A stretch of 64,000 nt of DNA, from positions 86,791 through 150,790 of the forward strand of contig NZ_JAAGWG010000010.1 in the NCBI RefSeq assembly GCF_010682065.1, in the 5' to 3' direction. The notes below the pieces were generated by a model, which saw only the letters and a list, made by a program, of their open reading frames with translations, did no database searches and was not told the DNA's origin. Each line of letters starts with the position of its first letter. Positions within the stretch are counted from its first letter, which is position 1. Position numbers and translations under genes: made by a program. This DNA is from Blastococcus saxobsidens (lineage in GTDB: Bacteria; Actinomycetota; Actinomycetes; Mycobacteriales; Geodermatophilaceae). Shown here one piece after another: positions 28,354-36,342 of the stretch.

Positions 28354-29625
28354 TCAGGCCAGGACGACCTCCGGCGTCGGCGCGTCGTGCCGCAGCGCCC
28401 ACGTCGCGGAGCCGCCCGCCACCGACACGGAGTAGTCGCCGGCCCAGCCGCGCACCCGGACCCGGCCCTCGCCGTCGGTCCGCATCGGCGTCGGGGCGAG
28501 CCACCACTCCTCCTTGACCAGCCCGCGCAGGGCGTCGTAGGCCGGCTTGGGGGTGCCGTCGGCACGCACCAGCCCGGCCGGGGCGCCCAGCCAGGCGCCG
28601 CGGTCGGTGATCCCCCAGTAGGTCACCGCCTCGACGGCCGGGTGTCCCAGCAGGGTGCGGTAGTGGCGGACGACGTCGTCGGCCTGGCGGGCCTCGCCCT
28701 CCGGGGTGGAGGGCCACTCCGGGACCTGGTGGTCGTTGAGGTCCACGATCTCCGGCGGCATGAGGTCCCCGGAGACCAGGGTGGTCTCGGTCCAGTGCAG
28801 CGGCAGGCCGTAGCGGGCGAACCGCTCGAGAACCTCCAGGGTGCGTTCCTCGCCCCAGTAGCCCTGGTGCATGTGGCTCTGCAGGCCGATCGCGTCCACC
28901 TGCACCCCGGCCTCGAGGACGCCCTCGACGAGGCACTCGTAGGCCGTGGAGAGGTTGAAGTCGTTGAGGACGAGGGTCGCGGCGGGGTTCGCCGCCCGCG
29001 CCTCCTCGAAGGCGAGCCGGACGGTCGGGATGCGACCGATGCTGCGGCACAACCGGGTGATCGCGTTCTGCTCGGGCTCGTTGGCGAAGACCGGCATGAT
29101 CACGACCTCGTTGATCGCGTCCCAGGTGTCGATCAGGCCGGCCATGCCGGCGGCCTCCCGCCGGACCCGGGCCCGCACGATCTGCTCGACGTCCTCGTCG
29201 GAGTAGGCGCGCAGCCAGTCCGGGGCCAGGGTGTGCCAGACCAGCGGATGACCCTTGACCGTCACCCCGCGGTCGCGGAACCACTCGGCCGTGACCTGCA
29301 GCCGGCGGGTGTCGGGCCGGCCCTGCTCCGGCTCGAACCCGGCCCAGTAGAACGGCAGCGTCGCGGTGTTGAACACGTCGAGCCAGAGCTCCTCGAGCCG
29401 CTGGGCGGCCTCGGGCTCGGCGCCGCCGAAGACGTTCTCCCGCGCCCCGTCCTGCTCCTCGTTGGCCAGTCCCACGAAGTCGAAACCGATGTTGCCGAAC
29501 CCGAACCCGTGCCGCACCTGCTCGACGGTCACGTCGCTGTCGGCGCAGGGCGAGCCGTCGGCACGGCGCACGGTGAGGGTCGCCTCGACGCTCCGGACGG
29601 CGTCGAGGGACGTGGCAGGGGTCAT
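28354..29625 (-). CDS. xynA: Endo-1,4-beta-xylanase, GH10, intracellular
   Basis: 423 residues. GH10 motifs are GHPLVWHT, DTWDAINEVV with the acid/base Glu (about residue 173), LNDFN, GLQSHMHQGYW and HWTETTL with the nucleophile Glu (about 280), then YWGITDRGAWLG. A short N-terminal beta region precedes the barrel. There is no signal peptide or binding module, so it probably cleaves imported xylo-oligosaccharides inside the cell. The ATG is only 7 bases from a palindromic LacI-type operator and has no ribosome binding site; TAACGA in the operator could be its -10, giving a near-leaderless mRNA. First gene of the five-gene degradative operon. Confidence 0.93.
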   Translation of the reverse strand: MTPATSLDAVRSVEATLTVRRADGSPCADSDVTVEQVRHGFGFGNIGFDFVGLANEEQDGARENVFGGAEPEAAQRLEELWLDVFNTATLPFYWAGFEPEQGRPDTRRLQVTAEWFRDRGVTVKGHPLVWHTLAPDWLRAYSDEDVEQIVRARVRREAAGMAGLIDTWDAINEVVIMPVFANEPEQNAITRLCRSIGRIPTVRLAFEEARAANPAATLVLNDFNLSTAYECLVEGVLEAGVQVDAIGLQSHMHQGYWGEERTLEVLERFARYGLPLHWTETTLVSGDLMPPEIVDLNDHQVPEWPSTPEGEARQADDVVRHYRTLLGHPAVEAVTYWGITDRGAWLGAPAGLVRADGTPKPAYDALRGLVKEEWWLAPTPMRTDGEGRVRVRGWAGDYSVSVAGGSATWALRHDAPTPEVVLA

Positions 29626-29632
29626 GGCGCGA

Positions 29633-29652
29633 AATCGTTATCGACAACGATT
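29633..29652. promoter_or_regulatory. LacI-family operator between divergent xylan operons
   Basis: AATCGTT and AACGATT form a perfect 7-bp inverted repeat around a 6-base spacer (20 bp total). It sits in the 108-base divergent region, 7 bases from the xylanase start codon. It touches a TTGACA (29651-29656) that could be the -35 of the transporter operon, so one bound repressor could block both promoters. The LacI gene at 33006 is the obvious regulator; this is inference. A second small palindrome GCAAGCCCTTGC lies at 29659-29670. Confidence 0.75.
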
Positions 29653-29733
29653 GACAGCGCAAGCCCTTGCTGCAACCTTCTCGTTGCGTGTCCCACGCCA
29701 CAGGCGGCGTGCGGCGAGACGAAGGGGTCAGAC

Positions 29734-31032
29734 ATGCGGCGTTCGGGGCGAGCAGCTCTCTCGGTGCTCTGCAGCAGCGCGGTGCTGCTGACAGCCAGTG
29801 CCTGCGGCAGTGGCGATGACAGCAGCGCATCGGGGGGCGACGAGAACACGATCACCTGGTGGCACAACTCGAACAACGAGCCCGGCAAGGGCTACTACGA
29901 GCAGGTCGCCGCGGACTTCGAGGACGCCAACCCCGGCGTCGAGGTCGAGGTCGTCGCCATGGCCCACGAGGACATGGTCGACAAGCTGGCGGCGGCGTTC
30001 CAGAGCGGCGACGTGCCCGACGTCTACATGGAGCGTGGCGGCGGCGAGCTCGGCGACCACGTGGAGGCCGGCCTCGTCCGTGACATCTCCGAGGCCGCCT
30101 CCGAGGAGATCGACAAGCTGAACCCCGGCACCCTGGCCGGCTGGCAGGTCGACGACAAGACCTACGCGCTGCCGTTCTCCGTCGGCGTCGTCGGTTTCTG
30201 GTACAACACCGAGCTCTTCGAGCAGGCGGGCATCACCGAGCCGCCGGCCACGATGGAGGAGCTGGCCACCACCGTCGAGCAGCTCAAGGCGGCCGGGATC
30301 ACCCCGCTCTCCGTCGGCGCCGGCGACAAGTGGCCCGCCGCGCACTACTGGTACTACACGGCGCTGCGTGCCTGCTCCGAGGACGTGCTGACCGACGCCG
30401 TCAGCAGCCTGGACTTCTCCGACCCATGCTTCGTCGAGGCGGGTGAGGCGCTCGCGACCTTCATCGAGACCGAGCCCTTCAACCCCGGCTTCCTGACCAC
30501 GCCGGCGCAGGAGGGTGCCACCTCGGCCTCCGGCCTGCTGGCCACCGGCCAGGTCGCCATGGAGCTCGCGGGCCACTGGGAGCCCGGCGTCATGCAGGGC
30601 CTCACCGACAACGGCGAGGGCCTCGGCGACAAGACCGGCTGGTTCCCGTTCCCCGCGATCGAGGGCGGCGAGGGTGACCCCGAGGCCGCGCTCGGTGGCG
30701 GTGACGCGTGGGCGGTCGCCCAGGAGGCGCCCGACGCCTCGGTCGACCTGGTGAAGTACCTGCTCTCCGACGAGGTCCAGCAGGGCTTCGCCGAGAACGA
30801 CATGGGTCTGCCGACCAACCCGGCCGCGGCCGACTCGGTCACCGACCCGGCTCTCGCGGAGCTGCTCGAGGTGCGCGACACCGCTCCGTTCGTCCAGCTC
30901 TACTTCGACACGGCGTTCGGCACGTCGGTCGGCAACGCGATGAACGACGCGGTGGCCCTGCTCTTCGCCGGCCAGGCGACGCCGGAGGAGATCGTGGAGC
31001 AGACGCAAGAGGCCGCGGACCGGGAGAAGTGA
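29734..31032 (+). CDS. Sugar ABC transporter substrate-binding lipoprotein
   Basis: 432 residues. The signal peptide is of lipoprotein type with lipobox LTASAC and the lipidated Cys at 24, followed by a Ser/Asp-rich linker. The mature part is an extracellular solute-binding protein family 1 fold: ITWWHNSNNEPGKGYYEQVAADFE, FWYNTELFEQAGI, GDAWAV. AAGG-type ribosome binding site AAGGGG before the ATG. It should capture arabinoxylan-derived oligosaccharides given the divergent GH10, GH3 and GH51 genes. It is followed 7 bases later by the first permease. Confidence 0.95.
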   Translation: MRRSGRAALSVLCSSAVLLTASACGSGDDSSASGGDENTITWWHNSNNEPGKGYYEQVAADFEDANPGVEVEVVAMAHEDMVDKLAAAFQSGDVPDVYMERGGGELGDHVEAGLVRDISEAASEEIDKLNPGTLAGWQVDDKTYALPFSVGVVGFWYNTELFEQAGITEPPATMEELATTVEQLKAAGITPLSVGAGDKWPAAHYWYYTALRACSEDVLTDAVSSLDFSDPCFVEAGEALATFIETEPFNPGFLTTPAQEGATSASGLLATGQVAMELAGHWEPGVMQGLTDNGEGLGDKTGWFPFPAIEGGEGDPEAALGGGDAWAVAQEAPDASVDLVKYLLSDEVQQGFAENDMGLPTNPAAADSVTDPALAELLEVRDTAPFVQLYFDTAFGTSVGNAMNDAVALLFAGQATPEEIVEQTQEAADREK

Positions 31033-31039
31033 TCCGTCC

Positions 31040-32023
31040 ATGACCTCACCGGTGACCGCTGCGCCGGAGGAGACCGACCCCGGCGCAGCGGTCACCCGGC
31101 GCGCGGAAGCGCGCCGGGTGACCGGCAGATCCAGCGCCGGGAAGCGGCGTCAGCGCCTGGAGATCGCCATGTTCGTGGCGCCGGCGCTGGCGCTGATGGC
31201 GATCTTCGTCGTCTACCCGGTCTACTCCGCCGCCCGGATGTCGATGTACCGCTGGAAGGGCTTCGGCCCGCTGGTGGACTTCGTCGGGCTGCAGAACTAC
31301 GTGCGCGTCCTGACCGACGACGTCTTCACCGACGCCGTCGTCCACAACTTCATCATCGTGTTCGCCTCGATCCTGGTGCAGCTGCCGCTGGGCCTGGCCC
31401 TGGCGCTGCTGCTCAACCGGCGCATCCGCGGCCGGGGCCTGCTGCGCACGATCATCTTCGTCCCGTACGTGCTGGCCGAGGTGATCGCCGGCGTCGTGTG
31501 GTTCCAGATGCTCCAGCCGCGCACCGGTCTCCTGGAGACCGTGCTCGGCTCGGTCGGCATCCCGGTTCCCGAGCAGGGCTTCCTGGGCACCCCCGACCTG
31601 GCCCTGGCGACGGTGTTCGTGGTGCTCACCTGGAAGTACCTGGGCCTGGCGGTGCTGCTCTTCCTCGCCGGGCTGCAGGGGGTCCCCGACGAGCTGCACG
31701 AGGCCGCTCAGCTCGACGGCGCCTCGTGGTGGCAGGTCCAGCGCCGCATCGCGATCCCGTTGATCGCCCCGACCATCCGGACGTGGGTCTTCCTGTCGAT
31801 GATCGGGTCGCTGCAGCTGTTCGACATGGTCTGGATCCTCACCGGCGGTGGACCGGCGAACGCGACGACCACGATGGCCACCTACCTGATCAGCCAGGGC
31901 ACGCAGAGCGGCAACTTCGGCATCGCCGGGGCGGCGTCGGTCGTGCTGTTCCTGATCGGTTTCGTGATGGCGGTGGCCTACCAGTTCCTGGTGCTGCGCC
32001 GCGACACGAAGGCAGACGCGTGA
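31040..32023 (+). CDS. Sugar ABC transporter permease (MalF/UgpA type)
   Basis: 327 residues. A charged cytoplasmic N-terminus of about 40 residues precedes six membrane helices. The EAA loop reads HEAAQLDGASWWQVQRRIAIPLIAP and contacts the ATPase. No strong ribosome binding site is seen before the ATG, so translation may depend on the upstream lipoprotein gene. A perfect 16-bp hairpin with a GGAA loop lies inside codons 17-29. Partner of the permease at 32061. Confidence 0.94.
   Translation: MTSPVTAAPEETDPGAAVTRRAEARRVTGRSSAGKRRQRLEIAMFVAPALALMAIFVVYPVYSAARMSMYRWKGFGPLVDFVGLQNYVRVLTDDVFTDAVVHNFIIVFASILVQLPLGLALALLLNRRIRGRGLLRTIIFVPYVLAEVIAGVVWFQMLQPRTGLLETVLGSVGIPVPEQGFLGTPDLALATVFVVLTWKYLGLAVLLFLAGLQGVPDELHEAAQLDGASWWQVQRRIAIPLIAPTIRTWVFLSMIGSLQLFDMVWILTGGGPANATTTMATYLISQGTQSGNFGIAGAASVVLFLIGFVMAVAYQFLVLRRDTKADA
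31089..31124 (+). other. Perfect 16-bp hairpin with GGAA tetraloop within the permease coding start
   Basis: CGGTCACCCGGCGCGC (31089-31104) and GCGCGCCGGGTGACCG (31109-31124) are perfect complements around GGAA, a GNRA-type tetraloop. The hairpin lies 57 bases after the lipoprotein stop and inside the first permease codons. It may protect the lipoprotein mRNA 3' end or attenuate permease expression; this is inference. Confidence 0.7.
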
Positions 32024-32060
32024 TCCCCCCGGGGCACGCCCGCGAGAGGAGGACCCGCTG

Positions 32061-32897
32061 ATGGCACGGCGGTCGACGGCGTACGGGCGGGGCGGCCCGC
32101 TCGTCTACCTGATCGCGGCCCTGGTCGTGGCCCTCACGCTCGGGCCGGTGCTCTACGGGGCGCTCGGTGGCTTCCGCAGCAACGAGCAGCTCGCGCGCGA
32201 TCCCGCCGCGCTCCCCGATCCCTGGGTGTTCGGGAACTACGGGAACGTCCTCTCGAACTCCTCGTTCTGGACCTACGCGCTCAACTCCACGGTCATCGCC
32301 CTCATCACCACGGCGGTGGCGGTGCTGGCCGGTGTCATGGCCGCGTACCCGCTGGCGCGGTACCAGTTCAAGCTCCGGGAGCCGCTGTTCCTGGTCTTCG
32401 TCCTGGGCCTGCTCTTCCCGGCGGCGGTGGCGATCGTGCCGCTGTTCATCCTGATCACGCGCGATCTGCAGCTCGGCAACACCTGGTGGGGCGTGGCGCT
32501 GCCGCAGGCGGCCTTCGCCCTGCCGGTGACGGTGGTGATCCTGCGGCCGTTCCTGATGGCGCTGCCCAAGGAGCTGGAGGAGGCCGCCATGATCGACGGC
32601 GCCTCGCGGATCCGGATCTTCTGGCGGATCGCGCTGCCGCTGTCCATGCCCGGCCTGGTCACCGTCGGCGTCCTGGCGTTCGTCGCGTCCTGGAACGCCT
32701 ACCTCCTGCCGCTGCTGCTCCTGCAGGGGGACACGCGCACCCTCCCGCTGGGCGTGGCGGACTTCTCCACGCAGTACTCGGCCGACACGGCCGGCGTGCT
32801 GGCGTTCACCACCATTGCGATGATCCCCGCGCTGATCCTGTTCCTCGCCATGCAGCGGCGGATCGTCAGCGGGCTGCAGGGAGCGGTGAAGGGCTGA
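32061..32897 (+). CDS. Sugar ABC transporter permease (MalG/UgpE type)
   Basis: 278 residues with six membrane helices and the EAA motif EEAAMIDGASRIRIFWRIALPLSMPG. NYGNVLSNSSFWTYALNSTVIA is typical of MalG-family N-terminal regions. AGGAGG lies 9 bases before the ATG. It forms the translocation pore with the 31040 permease and presumably uses the ATPase at 22155. A strong hairpin follows the gene. Confidence 0.95.
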   Translation: MARRSTAYGRGGPLVYLIAALVVALTLGPVLYGALGGFRSNEQLARDPAALPDPWVFGNYGNVLSNSSFWTYALNSTVIALITTAVAVLAGVMAAYPLARYQFKLREPLFLVFVLGLLFPAAVAIVPLFILITRDLQLGNTWWGVALPQAAFALPVTVVILRPFLMALPKELEEAAMIDGASRIRIFWRIALPLSMPGLVTVGVLAFVASWNAYLLPLLLLQGDTRTLPLGVADFSTQYSADTAGVLAFTTIAMIPALILFLAMQRRIVSGLQGAVKG

Positions 32898-32949
32898 GTC
32901 CGGCACCAGCCGGGATGCGGTACCCACGGTCCATCGACACCCGCCGGTC

Positions 32950-32984
32950 ACCCCGGCGGTCAGGCCCGGCCTGACCGCCGGGGT
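32950..32984 (+). terminator. Perfect 15-bp hairpin between the permease and lacI
   Basis: ACCCCGGCGGTCAGG (32950-32964) pairs perfectly with CCTGACCGCCGGGGT (32970-32984) around CCCGG. It would end or attenuate the transporter transcript before the regulator gene, whose ATG is 21 bases further on. Confidence 0.7.
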
Positions 32985-33005
32985 CCGGACGACGAGAGGT
33001 TGCAC

Positions 33006-34085
33006 ATGACGCTCGACTCCACGCGTGACCCCGTCGCGGGCGCGCGCGTCGTCCCTCAGGTCGTTCCCTCCCCCTCGCTGCGCGGCCGAGTGACCATGCA
33101 GCAGGTGGCCGCGGAGGCCGGCGTCTCCATCTCCACGGTGTCCAAGGTGATCAACGGGCGCTACGGGGTGTCGGCGGAGACGATCGAGCACGTCGGCTCG
33201 GTCATCGACCGGCTCGGCTACGAGGCGAGCCTCGTCGCGCGCAGCCTGCGCAACCACCGGACCAACGTCATCGGCGTGCTGGTCATGGACTTCGAGCCCT
33301 TCAGCACCGAGGTGCTCAAGGGTGTCGCCGACGCGATCCACGGCTCCGGGTACGAGCTGATCGCCTACTCCGCGGGTGGCCACCTGGGGGCCCGCGAGGG
33401 GTGGGAGCGGCGGTCACTGAGCCGGCTCATGGGCAGCCTCGTCGACGGCGCCGTCCTGGTCACCCCCACCGTGACCGACGTGCAGGCCGACGGGCCCGTG
33501 GTGGCCGTCGACCCGCACACCGGCCCCGCCGGGTTGCCCTCGGTGGCGGCGGACAACCTGCAGGGAGCCCGCCTGGGCGTGGAGCACCTGCTCGCGCTGG
33601 GTCACACCCGTATCGGCATGATCACCGGTCGTGCGGACCTGATCTCCGCGCAGCAGCGCGAGCAGGGCTACTGCGAGGCGCTGCACGCGGCCGGGCTGGC
33701 GGCCGACCCGGCGCTGCGGCGCTCGGGTGGCTTCGAGCCGGAGCTGGCCCGGGAGGCGGCCCGCGAGCTGCTGTCGCGCCCCGACCGGCCCACCGCCGTG
33801 TTCGCGGCGAACGACCTCTCCGCCCTGGCCACGCTCGAGGTCGCGGCCGAGCTCGGGCTCGACGTGCCCGGGCAGCTGTCCGTCGTCGGCTTCGACAACA
33901 TCCCGGAGTCGGCGCTGGCCGAGCCCCCGCTGACCACGGTCCAGCAGCCGATCCGGCGGATGGGTCAGGAGGCGACCGCGATGCTGCTGGGGCTCATCGC
34001 CGGCGAGGAGCTCACCGGCCCCCACCGCACCCTGACCACCTCTGTGGTCGTGCGGGCGTCGACCGCCCCTCCCCGCGAGGCCTGA
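33006..34085 (+). CDS. LacI family transcriptional regulator
   Basis: 359 residues. The N-terminal HTH (MQQVAAEAGVSISTVSKVINGRYGVS) is followed by the hinge GYEASLVARSLRNHRTNVIGVLV. A periplasmic-binding-protein-like effector domain completes it: GVEHLLALGHTRIGMITG, FAANDLSALATLEVA, LSVVGFDNIPESALAEPPLTTV. An ATG with GAGAGG 7 bases upstream is preferred over a TTG two codons earlier. It most likely binds the AATCGTT-N6-AACGATT palindrome between the divergent operons and responds to a xylo- or arabino-oligosaccharide. Confidence 0.94.
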   Translation: MTLDSTRDPVAGARVVPQVVPSPSLRGRVTMQQVAAEAGVSISTVSKVINGRYGVSAETIEHVGSVIDRLGYEASLVARSLRNHRTNVIGVLVMDFEPFSTEVLKGVADAIHGSGYELIAYSAGGHLGAREGWERRSLSRLMGSLVDGAVLVTPTVTDVQADGPVVAVDPHTGPAGLPSVAADNLQGARLGVEHLLALGHTRIGMITGRADLISAQQREQGYCEALHAAGLAADPALRRSGGFEPELAREAARELLSRPDRPTAVFAANDLSALATLEVAAELGLDVPGQLSVVGFDNIPESALAEPPLTTVQQPIRRMGQEATAMLLGLIAGEELTGPHRTLTTSVVVRASTAPPREA

Positions 34086-34098
34086 CCGGACGGTCCGG
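34086..34098. terminator. Short inverted repeat between lacI and rluB
   Basis: CCGGAC-G-GTCCGG lies in the 15-base gap between the convergent lacI and rluB genes. It is small, and its terminator function is uncertain. Confidence 0.3.
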
Positions 34099-34100
34099 GC

Positions 34101-34949
34101 TCAGAGGCCGACGAGCTCCTCCAGGGAGCCGACCTCGCCCCGGGTGAGCTTGCGGATCGAGCCGCTGCGCATGCGCTGCAGCTGGACCGGACCGACCGCC
34201 GTGCGGGTCAGCCGCGAGACGGGCAGGCCGACGTGGGCCAGCAGCCGGCGCACGATGTGCTTGCGCCCCTCGTGCAGGACGACCTCGACCACCGACTGGC
34301 CCGCGTGGGTGTCGACGACGCGGAAGGAGTCGACCTTCACCGGGCCGTCCTCCAGCTCGACACCGGACCGCAGCCGGCGGAACAGGTCCCGCGGCACCGA
34401 GCCCGAGACCTGCGCCAGGTAGGTCTTGCGCACCCCGTAGGAGGGGTGCGCCAGCCGGTGGGCCAGCTCGCCGTCGTTGGTCACCAGCAGCAGGCCCTCG
34501 GTGTCCTGGTCGAGGCGGCCGACGTGCACCAGCCCGGGGGCGAGGTCGCCGACCATGTCGCCGACGGTGGGCCGGTTCCGGTCGTCGGTCATGGCCGTGA
34601 TGACCCCGGAGGGCTTGTTGATCGCGTAGGTGACGCGGTCGTCCCGGATCTCCAGCCGCACCCCGTCGACGGAGATCTTGTCGGTCTGGGCGTCCACCCG
34701 CATGCCCTGCACGAGGACCTGCTTGCCGTTCACGCTGATCCGGCCGGCGTCGATCATGTCCTCGACCACCCGCCGCGACGCCACACCGGCCCGCGCCAGC
34801 ACCTTCTGCAGCCGCTCGCCCTGCCGGTCGTCGTCGCCGTCGTCGGCCGCGGGCCGGTCGCCGGGGTGCGCCGGGGCCAGTTCCATGTCCTCGGACCAGC
34901 CGTCGCCGGCGTCGGTGGTGCTCTCGTCGTTCGGGGTCCCGGTGCTCAT
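34101..34949 (-). CDS. rluB: 23S rRNA pseudouridine synthase, RluB type
   Basis: 282 residues. An acidic N-terminal tail precedes an S4 RNA-binding domain (ERLQKVLARAGVASRRVVEDMIDAGRISVNG) and a RsuA/RluB catalytic domain. The catalytic Asp is in HVGRLDQDTEGLLLVTNDGELAHRL. GRKHIVRRLLAHVGLPVSRLTR is conserved near the end. It should convert a uridine of 23S rRNA to pseudouridine. The ATG start gives a typical N-terminus; the upstream extension is not family-like. Part of the parA-scpA-scpB-rluB block known as Rv1708-Rv1711. Confidence 0.94.
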   Translation of the reverse strand: MSTGTPNDESTTDAGDGWSEDMELAPAHPGDRPAADDGDDDRQGERLQKVLARAGVASRRVVEDMIDAGRISVNGKQVLVQGMRVDAQTDKISVDGVRLEIRDDRVTYAINKPSGVITAMTDDRNRPTVGDMVGDLAPGLVHVGRLDQDTEGLLLVTNDGELAHRLAHPSYGVRKTYLAQVSGSVPRDLFRRLRSGVELEDGPVKVDSFRVVDTHAGQSVVEVVLHEGRKHIVRRLLAHVGLPVSRLTRTAVGPVQLQRMRSGSIRKLTRGEVGSLEELVGL

Positions 34950-35063
34950 CGCCGTCCAGTGTCCCATCGGTTGCCCGCTCCCCCGACCGTCGCACCGCTG
35001 AAGAGGGTGACCGGCCCGCCGGGAGGGTGGTGCAACGCACACGCCTGCGCCAGGATCCGGCCC

Positions 35064-35495
35064 GTGGACCGACGCCCCGAGCCCGCCTCGCCGCGCGCCC
35101 TGCGGGCCTGGCGGCGGATCGGCCTGACCCTGGGGCCTCCCGGTGCCGGCCTGCTGAGCGCTGCGGCCGCGGCCTGGCTGATCACCGGCCGGCTGGGCGG
35201 CTGGCCGGCCGCGCTGGTCGTGTCCGGGCTCGCCGCCGGTCTCCTCGCGGTCGTCTTCCTCCGGCGGGTGTGGTCCGAACCGACGTGGCGCGGTACAGCG
35301 CGCAGCCGCAGGGCCGAGTCGTTCTCCACGGCCTTCCTCGGCCTGTGCGGCCTCGCGGTGGCGCTCGGGCTGGTCGGCCGCTGGGTCACCGTTCCGCCCT
35401 GGCTCCGGGCCGTGCTCGCCTGCGCCATCGGCGTCGCCCTGGTGGCCACGATGGTGGCGGCCCTGCGGGCAGGCCCCGAGCCCGCACGGGACTGA
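35064..35495 (+). CDS. Small hypothetical membrane protein
   Basis: 143 residues from a GTG with AGGA upstream. Four probable membrane helices: IGLTLGPPGAGLLSAAAAAWLI, ALVVSGLAAGLLAVVFL, FLGLCGLAVALGLVG and AVLACAIGVALVATMVAAL. Charged loops and a short acidic tail are present. I do not recognise the family. It lies on the plus strand between the minus-strand rluB and scpB, ending 7 bases from the scpB stop. Confidence 0.6.
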   Translation: MDRRPEPASPRALRAWRRIGLTLGPPGAGLLSAAAAAWLITGRLGGWPAALVVSGLAAGLLAVVFLRRVWSEPTWRGTARSRRAESFSTAFLGLCGLAVALGLVGRWVTVPPWLRAVLACAIGVALVATMVAALRAGPEPARD

Positions 35496-35502
35496 CCGCG
35501 GC

Positions 35503-36342
35503 TCAGGCGTCGGGGTGCTCGTCCAGCACCGTCGAGGCCTCGGGCAGCAGCGGTGCCAGCTCCGGGAGCTCGGTGAGGCTGGTCAGGCCCAGCCGTTCCA
35601 GGAACAGCGGAGTCGTGCCGTAGAGACCGCCGCCGGTGTCGGGGTCGGAGCCGACCTCGTGCACGAGCCCACGGGTGAGCAGGGTCCGCATCACGCCGTC
35701 CACGCCCACGCCCCGGATGGCGGAGACACGGGCACGGGTCACCGGCTGGCGGTAGGCGATGACGGCGAGGGTCTCCAGCGCGGCCTGGGTGAGCCGGCTC
35801 CGCTGCCCCTCCCCGAGGTACCGCTCGACGACGGCGGCGTGGTCGTCGCGGGTGTAGAGACGCCACCCCTCCCCCACCCGCCGCAGCGTGATCCCGGCCG
35901 ACCGCTCGTCGTAGCTCGTCGCGAGCGCGGCCAGCCCGTCGCGCACCTGCTCCTCCGGGCAGCGCAGCGCCGCGGCGAGCGTCTCCTCGTCGACCGGGTC
36001 GTCCACGACGAACAGCAGCGCCTCCAGCCCGCCCTGCAGCTCCACCGGGTCCAGCAGCTCCATGGGCGCGAGCTCGGGGTCCGGCTCGGGCTCGGGCTCC
36101 TGCGACGGCTCCGGTGCCGTCGCGACCAGTGGCAGCTCGTGCTCCTCCGGTACCGCGGGGACCTGCTCGTCGGGCACCGGGCGCTCCCCCACGCGGGAGG
36201 CCAGCGCGGCGGCGACGGCGTCCCAGGTGGCGGGGTCGGCCTCGCCGCGCTGCTCGGCCTCCTCCCGGGTGGCCGCGAGCTCGGCGGCCAGCGCGTCCCA
36301 GGAGATGGGTGCGCGCTCCTGGTCGGGACGTTCCTCGGTCAC
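35503..36342 (-). CDS. scpB: Segregation and condensation protein B
   Basis: 279 residues. An N-terminal extension of about 100 residues is rich in Glu, Ala and Pro. The ScpB tandem winged-helix domains follow: LEALLFVVDDPVDEETLAAAL, and then LTQAALETLAVIAYRQPVTRARVSAIRGV and the GLYGTTPLFLERLGL end. It bridges SMC and ScpA in the condensin complex. The GTG start overlaps the scpA stop (GTGA). Confidence 0.94.
   Translation of the reverse strand: MTEERPDQERAPISWDALAAELAATREEAEQRGEADPATWDAVAAALASRVGERPVPDEQVPAVPEEHELPLVATAPEPSQEPEPEPDPELAPMELLDPVELQGGLEALLFVVDDPVDEETLAAALRCPEEQVRDGLAALATSYDERSAGITLRRVGEGWRLYTRDDHAAVVERYLGEGQRSRLTQAALETLAVIAYRQPVTRARVSAIRGVGVDGVMRTLLTRGLVHEVGSDPDTGGGLYGTTPLFLERLGLTSLTELPELAPLLPEASTVLDEHPDA

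Noticed and set aside
25924..29733. Plus-strand open frame running through the GH3 and GH10 genes into the lipoprotein frame
   Set aside because: The part before ATG 29734 is antisense to two recognisable hydrolases; only the lipoprotein portion, with its signal peptide and ribosome binding site, is real.
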